Assembly (NCBI GenBank): GCA_028023455.1
Contig: JAQFVV010006293.1
Coordinates: 2,427,844 to 2,491,843 of the forward strand
Length of the DNA: 64,000 nt
From: Epiperipatus broadwayi
Taxonomy: Eukaryota > Onychophora > Udeonychophora > Euonychophora > Peripatidae
Reading direction: 5' to 3'
This document shows positions 49,764-63,809 of this stretch, in pieces (position 1 is the first letter of the stretch; each line of letters opens with the position of its first letter). The notes under the pieces were generated by a model that saw only the letters and a program-made list of their open reading frames with translations, searched no databases and was not told where the DNA came from. The position numbers were made by a program, and so were the translations under genes.

Positions 49764-52700
49764 TATATATATAATTAAGAAAAAGAAATATTTTCAATTT
49801 TAATCAAGGTTAACACAAAAAAATAAGCAGGTCTATTATTTATTAATTAATATTTATATCTTCATATTAATTGATCAACTTTATTTACAAATAAATAATC
49901 TAACCAAGAAAATATATAATTATTTTCTGACATTTGAACAGATTTAAAATCTATTTTATCTTTCCTAGTATCAAATTTTCAAGATAGAATCTTAAAAAAA
50001 AAAATGCAATAATTTATTAAATTTCCTCTTATCCTTTCTTTCCATTGTAAGCACTTCTATTGAGCATTTTTCTTTTGCCATTTTTATATTTAATTTATTT
50101 TTAAAGGATTATCTTGCTTATAATAATTTATTCAAACATAAGAATATTTTGATCTTCTTTCATAAAATAAAAAAGTTTTATCATATACAACCATAAAAGA
50201 ATATAAACAATCTCTCTTGCTCTTTCAGTGCTGTAATTGAAATATGTCACTTATTTATATTTTCGGAATGATAGATAGCATATGCCCTATAATTGCCAGG
50301 TGCTGAAATTTATACCAATTTTCCTTCAATTTATTGGCACTGCCATTAAAGGTAAAGAGTCGATCATTTTATGTGTAAATGATTAAAATAGTCACTCAAC
50401 CATTGTTTCTTTTTTTAAAGTATAATTAAATATTACTTTTTAAAAAAATTACTCTTATTAAGATTTTTTCAATTATTTACTATACTAAACACAAATCCAC
50501 TTTATCACAAGTTTGTTGTTATTAACACCAGGTGCAAAAAAATACATCTTATTCATTAAATTAATTCCATGTTCTTTACATAAAGGTACAGAAGAAAAGT
50601 GACACTATAGACTTCAATAACATCTGAAATTTTCAATATATGATATTCTACTTAACAATAATTTTCATAATTTGTCAGTCAATATAATTAAACTTTACAC
50701 AAATAATTTAAAATCAACAATATTGATTAAAGTAAGCATATTGTTTCCTTAATGGTAAACATTAAGTAGAATTATTAACCATTTTCTAAAATGATTGTTA
50801 CAATTTATTTTACTTTACAGTGTATGATTCATGTCATTTGAAATAAAATAAACTGTAAATTAATATTCTTTGCAAATTAATAAAGATATATCTATTTATA
50901 GAAATAGTATCCAATTAAATTAAAGATAAAATTATAGATGCTAATCCAAAAGATAAAATAATAATTAAAAAAAAAAAAAAGTCAAATACCATTAACATAA
51001 AATGATAAATATCTCCAAATTTTGTTGATGTCAACTACTCAATTAAAAGTAAAGTAAATTTTTTGTAGCAAGATGTCTCTCTAAACTAATTACATAATTT
51101 CATTATATATATATATTACGATACAAAATAACATATTCTTTCCTTTTGATTTAAAATTAAATTTATATATATTTTTAAAAAGAATGATTTAAAAAAAAGA
51201 ACGCAATTTTTATCTAATAAAAACATTATATTCAGAAATTTCATACTGCAGTTGTTAACAAAAAAATTTCATAATTACTTTTTTAAAATTCAATTCTAAA
51301 ATCCATTTAAAAAAATATCACTTATTCCTGATTTCTTCCTGAAAATACAATAAATTGTATTGTTATTGTGAAAAAATAAAAATTGAAGGACATCATCAAT
51401 TTCTTTACTATAAGCACAAGTAGTTTCCCTGCTCGTCAATGATACATGCTATAGATTTAATAAAGATCACATGATCTAAACTGCCTGCAAGCATATACTA
51501 TTTCTATTTTCCTATCATTTTAAAAAATGACTAAAAGATTTTGCAAGCAACTCCTTTTTTTCTTTAGTGATTTTTTTTTAAAAACGTTCACTTTTAAATA
51601 ATTTTTTGTATATTTTGTAGAAATAATAAATTACTGCTTTCATTTCATCCTTATAATTGTAATGGTAATTTAAAATAGTAAAGAAAAGCTAACAAACATC
51701 ACTTCCATATTAAAAGATTATTTTTTAAAGATATAAATGATCTTTATTACTATATTTGTATTTCTGGTTTATTGAATTGAGAGTTCCATGTGCAGTCATT
51801 ACTACATCTGATTGGCTGTCACATAAGCATTTTTAAGGTGCATCTGTTAAAGGTTTTAGCTTTTCATGTTATTATTATATCATCTGCTTGTTCTTAATAC
51901 ATTTAATATATTTATATTTGTTTTCATAGAAATTGGAAATTCTTTCTCGTAAAAGATATTTTATGATGATAATAATAATCCATCTGTATTTTCTCTCATC
52001 ACAACTTTTGTTTACAAATAAATTATTGAAAAAACTGAAGAAAATTGATTAAAAATATATATATGGGAAAAGATAATGACAAAAGAAAAAAGCACAAAAA
52101 GAACTTGGTTCAAAAAATGTTGAAGAATGGGTAGACCTAAGATATGGAAATTGGTTTTAAAAAATCAAAAAATAAATTCAATAGAGATATAGAGTAATCA
52201 ACTTTCTTAAAAAATTGATCCATTTTAAGATAAGTATGTGTTTCTAAAAGAGTGCTGCATAATTTTTAAGCATATTTTTCAAATATTCAATTCTGAGTTC
52301 CACTTCAAAATAGTTTTCTTAAAATGACTTAATATTGTTTTTTAACTTTTTTTCATAATTTTTATAATAATTTTAACTATATCAAACTTTTAAATCCAAT
52401 ATATATTTAATCATTTCCTTTTTTCTTGTATAATAAATTAATTTTCGTCTGCAAACACAAATGAATATTCTCACTGATTAGCAATTTGATCATATTATTA
52501 TTTGTTTGTAATAATTAATGTATTCTGTATCCTCAAAGTTTTTTAAATGGGTCATTTTCATAAGCAATAAAAAAAATTAAGATAAATAAATAATGTATTA
52601 ATTACATACATTGTCCTACATATACTACACATATTTTTTATTATTTTTTTATAATTTGCTATTAATTTTAAAATAATTATTATTGTTTTAATGCACACAA

Positions 52701-53384
52701 TTGCAATATGCTAAAATAAAACTAAACATTACAAAATAACAACAAAAAAATAACAGTATTATATGGAGAATAAATGACAAATGATTAATTCATTATCTAC
52801 ATATATATATAAACATTAAGTAACAATCAGATAGTTTTAAAACATGGTTCATCTAAAAATGTATGAGAAGTTTAATATATGACTGTGTAAAACTGAAAAA
52901 AGAGGTCCGTGGAGAAAATTCAGCACAATTATTTATTCAAACCATGCCAGTGCAAAGAATTTAATGCATTGATGTACTAGAAGGGAACTTATACAAAAAG
53001 TACTTCAAACCAATAATTTGAAACACATAAGATCTTAGTAAATGGAAACTAAAATCAGAAGCACAAAAAGTAATACTAGATTATAGAAAGAATAATAACA
53101 ATGAAAAGAATATAACTGCCATAGATATTACCATATCATCAACATTAAATATCACTGTCACTCAAACTTAAAAAACAAAACAAAAAATATTGTAAATATA
53201 ATGAAGAAGGCAAAGGCAATGTGGAAGATGGTCAATATCAAATGAAAAAACTGCTATAATGAAGCAAAAATGAGAAAGTGCAAGAGCTAGAAAAAATATT
53301 AATAAATCTAACTATTCTTTTTACTAATTTCTTACAAAGGATACAGTGCACATTGAAGAAAGAAATAAAAAATGAATAGATAAA

Positions 53385-53700
53385 TTATTTGTAAAAGAAA
53401 GACCAAAGTGGATTTCAAGAAGGAAAATCCAATATTGTCAAATGTATTCTGCATAATTCAACTAAAGGAAAAGTGACTGTTGAGAAATAGAAATGACTAC
53501 GAGGTATTTTCAACTAACATGACTCCATAATAGTGTAATATTACCAAACTTTAGAAGGTTTTGAACAATTATAATATCTGAAAGAAATACATAAATATAC
53601 TTAGAAACTTATAATAGAAAGCTGTGCAAAATTTTGTTGAAAATAGAAATACTTTTTCATCTTATCCATAGATTTAAGACTCTATGAAACCACACCCCTA
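53385..53700 (+). mobile_element. Possible LINE reverse transcriptase remnant
   Basis: The plus-strand reading DQSGFQEGKSNIVKC (about 53400-53445) resembles the 'EQxGFRxGRSTID' block of LINE reverse transcriptases; degenerate pieces follow with many stops. Confidence 0.3.
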
Positions 53701-54740
53701 ATTTATGTAGAATTTCTGGAAGCATTGAAAATACAGAAAAGAAAATGCCAATATATGACATTTAGAAAGTAAATATTTTACATTATTACAGAGCGTTAAA
53801 GTCCATATGATAAATGCAGTAAACAAAGAGGATGTAATGTAGATGATGAATAGCTCTGTGAAGAATTAATCCATATAAGAACAGGATATTAAATTTGATA
53901 ATATGGAATTTCTTTCAATGAGAAAAAAAATCAATGAAAATAGAAAGATGAGTAATTGATAATTCAAAGCATTAGCAAAAAGACATTCTCACAATTGACG
54001 AAACAGACATACATATAAAAACAGTTCAATGGAAGAGAAGCATGGAATCATAAAATTATATATAAGAAAAATCATAAGAAAGATTATAGTCTATAAGATC
54101 TGATATGTGAGTTCTAGATAAAAAAATGATGATAGCTGAGAATGATTGTTTGAATAGCAGAGACATTTTTACTTAAAATTAAAAAGTCAATTAATGAGGA
54201 AAATAATGATGTTTGAAGCACCATACTGGAAACAGTAGAAATGATATTTGAGATTAAGCCATTTAAAAATAATGACAATAAACGAGTCAAAAAAATTTGG
54301 ATGTAAGTCTAGAAATGAAAGCATTAATAAAATAGTGGGGAAAAGATTTCAGAGATGAATACTGGTAAACAGAAACTTTTGGAAGAAGAAATAGCAAAAT
54401 AAAAAATGACAGAAGTTGAAATATCATTATAAATATTTATGCAATAATTAAATACTATGCTAGAAAAACAAATATAATCAATCAGATTATTATCCAGTAT
54501 TTTTGATATCAGATATACATTCTCATAGGATATCAACTAATGGAATGAAAAATATATCAGATTAACTGTATTTCTCAAATAAATGGATTATCAAAAGCGA
54601 CAGATTGGTTGCAAATTCATTGGTTATAAAGCTTAAATACATTCGCAATCAAATACACATGTATGAAGTATTAAATATGTTAATGCAACCCAACCCAACA
54701 AACAACTCTCAATGGGAGTGCAATATATTATATGTATAAG

Positions 54741-54756
54741 CACACACACACACACA
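54741..54756. repeat. (CA)n microsatellite
   Basis: A short CA run in AT-rich DNA. Confidence 0.8.
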
Positions 54757-57744
54757 GTATCACAATGATAGCCTCAATTATTTGTTTTACACCGATAACG
54801 CAAAATATTTACTTCTTGTGAATCTAATATTTATCATAGACATTCCTCCATTTCTTATGCTTATAATTTAATACTTTTTCATTATTTCTTTGTTCTATAG
54901 TTTCTATTTATATATTTGTTCAAATCTGAAAATAAAATAAAAAACTTCTAGATCTTTTCTTACAGTTGTGCAAGTAAATTTATTCTTTTATTCTGAATTC
55001 AGCTCGATTTCAAAATGACTGGCTTATTACAATAGCAATATATTTAAAGAACTTCGATAACATTTTGAACTGTATTAATTATACCTTAATTACTCAATAG
55101 ATGTCTCTGACAGCTTTTCTTCAAGATTAATTTGATAAATGAAAATACACACAAAAAACAGTCTCATCACATCAGTCTGCAGAAACATTAATTTATCGAT
55201 GATGTCAAGTTTAAAAAGAAAATAGCATGATCAGGTGATAGAAAAAAGCAGTAACTAATAATTAATTTCCTTCAATAGGAAATAATAATAACTTTCAAAG
55301 CAGACTAATAAGCTATAGTTAATGACAAAATGAAAATATCTCCTTTTTAACTTCACCTTTTAAAAATTTGAAAGTTCTCTGTTAGAAAAGTAATTTACAA
55401 AAATCAATAGCATTTAATTAAGAAGTATTATTTTCATTCATGTAGAAATTTTTATAACAGATTTATTTTCATTCAATTAACAAAATAATAATAATAATCA
55501 CACTACGTAATAAAATAAATATATTAAAAATAGATCCCAATATCTGATTATTTTGTACTGAAAACATGTCATAGGTTTATCATCAAAATAAAAATTACAA
55601 TCATTATTTTGAATTCCATGAGATTTTAAAGAACTAGAAAGAGACCACATATGAGATGGGTAGAAAAAAAAATTGTTGATGCAATGAATGATAGGTAAAA
55701 ATAATGAAGATAGATGTAATACATAAAAACAAGTGTAGATGCAATAAAATAATAACATTTTAATATGTTTCTACATTAATAGGTAACAAATTCATATCAT
55801 TATTATATGAAGTAACTTCTTTCGATAATGAAAAATGAGAAGTAGAACGTTATTTAAATAATGAAATAAAGCTGCTGCACAATTTGCCATCCTACATGAA
55901 ATAAAAACAATATAACTGCCACAAATATCTGACTTTTCTCTACCACTGCAATATATGTCTATTGTCTAATCAAGATATTTGTCTCCAGGCAGAAAGGTAG
56001 TCATGAGTTATTCTGTCAACCAGAATTATTTGATATCAAGATTTTAAATTTAACAAGATACTCATTTGAGCAGCTTCCTTAGGATAACTGAAAAACTAAT
56101 CAAATTTACTTCAGATACTAAAAGATCTTACAACTTTGAAATGAAAACCTCCTCACCATCCCTTTCATAATGATTTTCTTCCTAAATTCAAGACTAACTT
56201 TCTGATCATGGAAAAATATAATATTTAATACTAGCTAATTCTGTGGTTCCCAACATGTGGTCTGAAGCTCCAATATGAATTTTTTTAGTCAAGTGTTTTG
56301 ATTTTGCTGTTTCTCCATTATATTACACGCTTATATACTATAGTAATTTATTAATATGAATGTTTTACATTTGTTTAGAGTGCCACTTTTATTAACATCT
56401 ATATTACCCCCCCACCACCACCACCAACATTCATGTATCAGATAAAAACTATATTTCACATTGCAGTCATCATACACTATTAGACTGCTGAGAACTACTA
56501 TCAATGAAAGCTAATCTAAATAAAAATAAATTTATTGCGGCCTTACAATTGACATAAAAGCTATGGTCTCCAATTTATGTTATTGCCAAACTGTTTTTAA
56601 CCAAACCTATTAATATGATAATGATATTACAGGCATTATATGTAATAATGGAAATTGGAGGTATATGTGTGGCTAGAGTGCATAAATTACTCATTGGCTT
56701 TTTAAATTGACCCACCAAATTATGCATAACAGATATTTTCTATTAATGAATTACTACTTTTAATATTATCTGGCTACAAACCTAATGTCAAATTATTTGT
56801 AATTGAAGCAACAAAGACTAACATTATTATTCTTATCAATTATTAGTTGTGGAATAAGCAATGTATGGAAGTAATAGAGATCTTTGGCAGTCTATACTAT
56901 TTATGTATGTTTTATACTAAATTGGTATATATAGCAGAAATTGTTTATAAATAGATTAGCAATAAATGATGATACCTATAACAACTCTTTTCATGTATCA
57001 TATTCTTCAACACAATTATTACTATCTTGCAGAATTCAGTTTAAATAGAAACTATGAAATTCCAACTATATCATTCCATTTCCATAACGTCATCAATCAT
57101 AAAGTATTTGAAAATAATTAAGTTTTAAATTGAAATTAATGACTAGATTTATTATTAGTAAATGAACAAATGAATTGATTTAACATAGCAAAATAATGTC
57201 AATGAAATGTCATTAACTGATGTAACTAAAACAATTGAAATACATTAATGCAAATAAGACAAAAAAAAATTCATTTATTCCTAATCTATACATCAATGAA
57301 TGTTCATTCAGCAGAATAATACAATTATCCAAACTTTTAATATGTCTACCAATAGTATATTTAGCTCTCTTGCTATATTTATTGTCATAGTTAAAAATAA
57401 ATAAATAAAGTTAATTATTAAACTAACTTATGTATACAATCAATATGTTTTGAAATCTATAAGAAAATTGTAGACTATGAGCAAACAAAATGAAAACTCA
57501 AAATAATGGAGATATTATTACATAAATATTGGTATAACTTAATGACAATATCAAAGTAAAATATTAGTTGTTTTTTTTCTTTTTTTTTCAATCAATATAT
57601 ATAAAAATAATCAAACAGCTTATTTCAACAGGAATTTAAAAGCAGATTGAGCAATGGAAGTAAACATTACTGCATTTATCTAAATGAATACACTGTCAAA
57701 GATATGAATACAAAAAAAAAATGTCCTTATGGATTAAATTGATA

Positions 57745-58325
57745 AATATTGAACAAAGATAGTCTGAAAGATATAATTATAATCAATTCCAACATAAGAC
57801 CTGATATGATTTTCTCACTTGAAAATGCCATTCATAATGGGTTTTTTTCAATAATAAGGCTTTCTACCTTTGTCCTTTATTCCATATGGATAGTGAGATG
57901 CAAAAGTCTCATGGAATTACCCCCGCCACAAATCATACCATTGTTTTATCAAATGCTCAAAAAAATCAAGAAACGTGACCAGCTCCTTGCCTCCAGTAAA
58001 GTCTTTGCTGACACCTGGTCTTTAATTGCTCTTTCCTTTTCCTGATTATCAATTCCCACCTACCCAGCATTATAGAATAGTCAATTATAAAAGAAAATAT
58101 TCATGTTTATATTAAAAATGCTAATACCATTAAACAAGTTCTTAGAATCTCTTCACTTTACCTAACCACATAAGAGTATAACAATTGTGCTCTCATAACA
58201 TAATCTAGCCAGATGACAAATAGAACATTATATAATCATATTATTGTACAATTTATTCATTTATTTATCCTTTATTAGTATGTAATCACTATTTATTGTT
58301 AATAAAATTTTTATTGAAATGAAGA
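57745..58325 (+). mobile_element. LINE 3' end, relative of the element at 61785
   Basis: The 98-codon ORF 57749-58045 ends with IIRLSTFVLYSIWIVRCKSL, then KKRDQLLASSKVFADTWSLI. It aligns without gaps in the last blocks to 62807-63079 (AIRAATYSLYAYWYTRC then RKRDSILVQPDVFAATWSHL). The 3' end near 58300 (AATAAAATTTTTATTGAAAT) parallels AATAAAGTTTTGCTTTGAAA at 63330. It is a strongly 5'-truncated copy. Confidence 0.75.
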
Positions 58326-58883
58326 TAGTGAGAGTTTATGATCTCAATCTATTGAAAAATGCTGTTTCAGTCAAAAATGCATTTACCTTTTTTTTTTTTA
58401 GATGTTCCTTATCTCTGTGTTTGAAATGTTTGTGGTGGGATAAAAATTTTAAATATACTGTATTTAGGATATTAAACATGGGGGATGGGGGTGGAGTTGA
58501 TTAATGATGCTATGTGTTTGTGTTTAATGTAAAAAGATAAATTACCTAAAAATGTACTTTCTAATCTAATAAGTGATCAGTAATAATTGTCAGTGTACTC
58601 ATGAAAAGTGGATGTTGTCAAATGTGTGTGAGAAATTGGGTGCTTATAATTTAATAGACTTCCTGTATATATTATATATAAGAATTATAATCCCATGATC
58701 CAGAATACTTGTCAAAATGTCATTATCAAATTCACATTAAGAGAATAAATAGTAACCTAACTATACACCCACACACATATACATATAATAAGTATACATG
58801 CAGACCTGTAAATATATTTGCAAACAGTGCCTAATTATTAGAAAAAACTGATACTATAGTATAATTATGATACAAATAGTCTT

Positions 58884-58986
58884 GCATTGGTGGTCGAGAG
58901 GTCAGCGCGACTGCCTTGCACTTGCAGGCAGTTGCCCGGGTTGCGGGTTCGCGTCCCGGCCGATGCTATGAGATTAAAAAAAAAAA
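58884..58986 (+). repeat. Short tRNA-Gly-like SINE with expanded anticodon arm
   Basis: An 83-nt tRNA-like body (58884-58966) runs from GCATTGGTGGTCGAGAGG to GTTCGCGTCCCGGCCGATGC. The acceptor ends GCATTGG and CCGATGC pair, and box B is GGTTCGCGTCC. The middle (CTGCCTTGCACTTGCAGGCAG) is longer than a normal anticodon arm. The tail is TATGAGATT plus A's. It differs from the copy at 63703 at three positions. Confidence 0.85.
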
Positions 58987-60464
58987 GTATTTCTTCTCTG
59001 GAATTTTTCTTTCTACTTGCCTTTTTTCTTTAGCTTATTGTTTTTATTCTTAGGTTGTATAGAGCCCTGGGCCACCACAAGTTCCTAAAACCATTAGCTA
59101 TCTCTGCACTAACTGAGATAATAAGATTATAAACTTAGGCAACTACATTTTCATTTTTTAATTACAAGTGAAACATTTAATTTTTAACTTTTTATTATTT
59201 GTCTTTTTATCTTTGTTTTTTTATTCTGTCTTAGAGACTAAAAAGTCATATTCATTTATGAGCAGCTGTTAATAATGATAATGGTTCACTTCCACACATA
59301 ATGTGAACACCTATCCTTATTAACATGGTGTATACATAATCAGTGAATCAAAATATATTTGTATTCTTCTTCATAGGATGAAATCATATACCATATGAAA
59401 AATGTTAAAAGTATTCTTTATGAAAAAAAACAAACAAACTAGTTTTTGTAAAAGATGTTGATGAGTATAACATCATACTCAATGTTTAAAAAATGGTTCA
59501 GTGATGCTGAATAATATTAAACCAGGTGATTATGAGAAGAGTACATGAGAGATATATCAACCAATGTATGATTATGTGAACAATACAAATTGAAGCAATA
59601 TCATCTTAGTGCTGTATAGAAATAATTCTTGATCTATGGGATAAATCTAGTTATCTAAAATATTCAATTAATCTGTAACATTTAACCTCATTGTACAATA
59701 ATGATTATATCAATAAAATATCATAATATAGTTCTAACACCACTTTTGTACAATTTAAAAAAAAGTAGTCTAATTGATAGAATTCTTTTTGTAAATTTTG
59801 AAAAAGAAACTTTGTCAATGACAAGGATAGATATAAATAATAATACATTTGGTTATAGGATATACTTTTAGTCACCTATTATTCATTTATTTGCCCATCA
59901 TTTCTGCATCACATTGGAAATAAATGTTCTGCTAGCATAGCTCATACTTGTTTTAGTAGATATTAGAATATTCAGCAGTAATTGTGACTGGGGGGGGGGG
60001 CACACAATCTTCAAAATATCCACTGGTTGCCCTTAGGAAGATTATATTTCCAATTACAGTTAATCCTAGAAAGTTTCATTTATCTATAAAAACAGTTTTG
60101 GTCAGTAATATTCAAAATTATTTATATTAATGTCATCTAAAAAATACCTGCTTAGTAAAGAAGAAGGCAACAATAGTATAATACAATTATTTGTAAAATA
60201 CATATCTTATAACTATATAATTATTCTTCTACTTAAATTTAGATTTGAAAATTTATCATTATGAACTTTTTCTTTTAGTTATATGATGGATTATTTACAC
60301 GATCTAGTCGAATTGTTAAACATTTTTAGAAAAATTCACACTTCATTTGTATTTTTTAAATATATTTATTTGTTAGTAATAAGATACAAGCTGTATAGAA
60401 CATAATATTTTGAATGGTATTATTTTCCTCTCTTCTTCAGTGTTACTGACTAACCAGTGGAAAT

Positions 60465-60548
60465 CTAGATAGGAATTGAACCAATGATTTTTTGATTTAT
60501 GAATAGTCAATTTAAGATGATGCTCTAACCAATTAGGCTATTCTGCCA
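60465..60548 (-). repeat. tRNA-derived SINE (first of an inverted pair)
   Basis: Minus strand: box A TAGCCTAATTGGTTAGAGCA (60521-60540) and box B GGTTCAATTCCTATC (60468-60482). The tail with CACTGGTTAGTCAGTAACAC continues to about 60425. Confidence 0.7.
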
Positions 60549-60662
60549 AAGGCAACAGTTGATAGAAATTTTATATAGATATCTATGAGGAACATTTTGA
60601 TTTCTCCATTCAAGATCAATTTACTGTGCAATATAAAATGTTCACTGACTATTGTTTTTCAC

Positions 60663-60785
60663 AGAATAGCGTAATTGGATGAAGCATCAATTTAAATTCA
60701 GTACTCTTGAATCTAAAAGTGACCAGTTCATTTCACATATTAGATTATCACTGGTTAGACTTGCAACACCTGAAGAATAGGGAAG
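60663..60785 (+). repeat. tRNA-derived SINE (second of an inverted pair)
   Basis: Plus strand: AGAATAGCGTAATTGG, AAGCATCA, a box B-like CCAGTTCATTTC, then the shared tail CACTGGTTAGAC and TGAAGAATAGGGAA. It belongs to the same family as 60465-60548, 115 bases away in the opposite orientation. Confidence 0.65.
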
Positions 60786-61784
60786 AAATTTTCAAAATAT
60801 TGTTTCTATAATAATCTGGATGTTACAATTGAATGTATTAGGAAAATTATAAATAAAGTTTAATTTTTTCTAAAAACTTTAACAATTGAACTAGAAGATA
60901 GAAATAGTCCAACATAACTACATGCCAAATGTATATTTGTGATATTTCTGTGTAATGTATAATTAAATGATTATAAAATATATATTTTGTGAATTATTTT
61001 TAAACATACAGCACTTTGATAATTACCTATAGTTAAGAAGCAAGTCTTTCTTAAATGACATTAATATAAATAATCTCAAATATTGCTAAAAGTGATTCTC
61101 AATTTATTTTAAATGTACTTCAATTTTGTAAAGTGGCATTTGCAAAAATCTAGGCAGATAATAATTTAGATAATTTTTACAATTATTCAAATTAGACCAA
61201 TTACAACATAGTTACATATTTACTACTTCTAATTAATTCACATATAAATTTAAAAGATGAATAAAAACTATAACATGGAATACAAAATTGAATTTAATTT
61301 GCTAATTGGTTTTTTAAAACAATTCTGGGCCTAATTTGCTCATGTTTTTTCTTTCATCTTCAATGATATTTTTTTTTTCAAAAAAAAAAAAAAATTGTTC
61401 TCAATTTCACAGATCTTATTTGGTGTTTTTTCTAAATACAATGATAAAAAACAATAACTTATTTTCCATTAAACATAAACATTTTTGATAAATTTCATTA
61501 AAAACAAATTAAAAAAACTAAATCATAAAAACAAAAATATCAACTTTGCAAATTAAAAAAACAAACAGTAATAAGTAGAAATAAATAATGAAAACAAAAA
61601 ACTTTGTTTAAGCCTTCAGGCTAAAAAGTATTTAATAATAAAAAAAAAATTCTCTACCAAGTCTATATGTTTTAGATAAATTTTGATAAAGCACAGGTTC
61701 CTATAATAAAAATCATTTTTGAAATATTAAAAATCAACTTTTAATTGCAACAACAACAATAATAAAGTAAATAAATAAAAGGCA

Positions 61785-63340
61785 TTCAAATCCCAAACAC
61801 CGCTTTAAATATATCATGCATAGCCTATATGGACGATGTAACCGTTTTCCTCCCTTCTAAAAAGAACCTCCCCATACTACAAGAGATAATCAAGAATTAT
61901 ATCTCAAATTTTAATTTAAAAATTAACACACAAAAAAACTGCTGCATGGTCAATATACACAGGCAAGCACTGTACAGAGATGTTTAATTATAAACCGTCT
62001 GCTTTCCTTGGTTTCCCATTTTACCTCGGCACCAATGGAATGAGGCAAAAAATTCAAAATAAATTAAAAAAAGATGCTGAAAAAATCACAGCCTCACTTG
62101 AAAAGTCATACCTGTCAATATACATGAAGGTAGCACTATTTAATCAACTTATAATTACAAAAATTACCTACTACACACCTATAATCAAATTTTCAAAAAC
62201 ATTCATATCTAAAATATCATCAATCTGTAACAAACTAATATGAAAGAGAAAGATAGTGGTGATCTCTTTAAAAAATCTGAGCAGACCGCCACATAGCAAT
62301 GGACTTGTACTCCATACAATCAATGTTTTTTTACACACAGAAATCAGTAAATCTATTAACAGCAACCATAAAAAAATTTCCAGACCTGGAGTGTGTGATC
62401 AATATAATACCCACAGACAGACCACCCCCTTCATATGGATATTTCTCCATCCTGATTGAAGAACTCAAGCCTATATACAACAAAATATCACTCAATAATG
62501 ACAACAAGTATACATACTGGGAGATTTATAACATATTACACCCAAACCAGACACCTAATCTATATCCATCAGCTCTTGGGATAGACAACAGGCAACTGCA
62601 ACAATTCAGAAAGTGAGGACTAGAAACAAAATTTATTTGATTTTCTACTTAAACTTAATCTTAATGCCCTACCCACAACACATTTCCTTAGATCTCATAG
62701 ATTCTATACAAATATAGACCCCATGTATTGGCTATGTCATAGAAAAGAAGAGACACAAAATCATTGCCTTCATTCCTGCACTGCACTAGAAACAATATGA
62801 CGCACAATGTTTACCACATACAGAAAGGTTAACATTTCAATTGATGAAATAATAAATACTTTTAAAAAAGGCAACATCCCTGCTATTCGTGCAGCAACAT
62901 ACAGCCTTTATGCCTACTGGTATACCAGATGCACTTTTGCTCTTGCTAATAACCCTCAACGCCAACCAGCAACATACTCAATAAAACTAGAACTGTTCAG
63001 AAAAAGAGACAGCATCCTAGTTCAACCAGATGTGTTTGCAGCCACATGGTCACACTTGAAACCAAGATCCAGTCTATGAAATATAATTCCACTATGATAG
63101 ATGATGACATTTTCAACATCAGCATTTTTCAACTTTAAACAGATGAAAGCATAATCTGAACTAAATAGAAGACCAAATTTAAAAACAAGCAAAAAAGTAT
63201 GCAGAAATGATAGACTTATGTACTGAAAAATGTCTTAATTGGGTCTCCGTGCATAGTTGTAATTTGTTTTGCATTTGTAACAAATCAATATATTACTAGA
63301 TGTGACTCTGTAACTTTTTAGACTCAATAAAGTTTTGCTT
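61785..63340 (+). mobile_element. LINE with YMDD reverse transcriptase motif, 5' truncated
   Basis: Begins inside the RT: at 61800-61975 SCIAYMDDVTVFLPSKKNLP, then NFNLKINTQKNCC. After a frameshift the ORF 61980-62243 reads FLGFPFYLGTNG, then EKSYLSIYMKVALFNQLIIT (thumb region). 62299-62616 continues (PDLECVINIIPTD, YTYWEIYNILHPNQ), 62700-62800 shows a C-terminal zinc-binding pattern (YWLCHRKEETQNHCLHSC) and 62807-63079 the end (RKRDSIL, VFAATWSHL). The frame order and C-terminal C..C...H...C resemble L1/Tx1- or CR1/L2-type LINEs; the clade is not certain. Several frameshifts make it inactive. Confidence 0.8.
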
Positions 63341-63343
63341 TGA

Positions 63344-63408
63344 AACATCATCATCATAATAATAATAATAATAATAATGATGATAATGATGATGATAATG
63401 ATAATAAT
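63344..63408 (+). repeat. (ATC/AAT)n tail of the LINE
   Basis: ATCATCATC then AATAATAAT then mixed GATGAT, directly after AATAAAGTTTTGCTTTGAAA, as expected for a LINE that ends in a simple repeat. The antisense ORF at 63235-63423 with a run of isoleucines is only this repeat. Confidence 0.85.
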
Positions 63409-63702
63409 AGACATCCTTGACAATAGACACAGACATTTCCTGTTTGCTACAAATAAATTTTTAGCCGATTAGTTTTCTGCTAAGAAGTAAATATATTCAA
63501 ATAAAAGTTAAATGTTAACATCATGTAATTACTTAAAATACAAATCTAAGTAAACAAAATTAAGTACAAACATACTTTTTGTTACTGTAGTATCAATAAA
63601 GCTTTATAGTACAGAAGTATAATTTGTCTTTAATCCTTCAGGTATACAGTATCTTAAACAATTTTACGTGAATACTTTTTGTTTTTAATGAATAAATCTC
63701 TT

Positions 63703-63809
63703 GCATTGGTGATCGAGAGGTCAGCGTGACTGCCTTGCACTTGCAGGCAGTTGCCCGGGTTGTGGGTTCGCGTCCCGGCCGATGCTATGACACTTAAATA
63801 AAATAAACA
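63703..63809 (+). repeat. Short tRNA-Gly-like SINE with expanded anticodon arm
   Basis: An 83-nt tRNA-like body (63703-63785), nearly identical to the one at 58884, with tail TATGACACTTAAATAAAAT. A duplication of at least 8 bp (AAATCTCT) lies at 63694-63701 and 63810-63817. Confidence 0.85.

Noticed and set aside
58884-58966. Functional tRNA gene
   Set aside because: The anticodon arm is too long for a tRNA and a near-identical copy with a target duplication exists at 63703.
63235-63423. Minus-strand ORF with a run of isoleucines
   Set aside because: It is the translation of the (AAT/GAT)n tail of the LINE.
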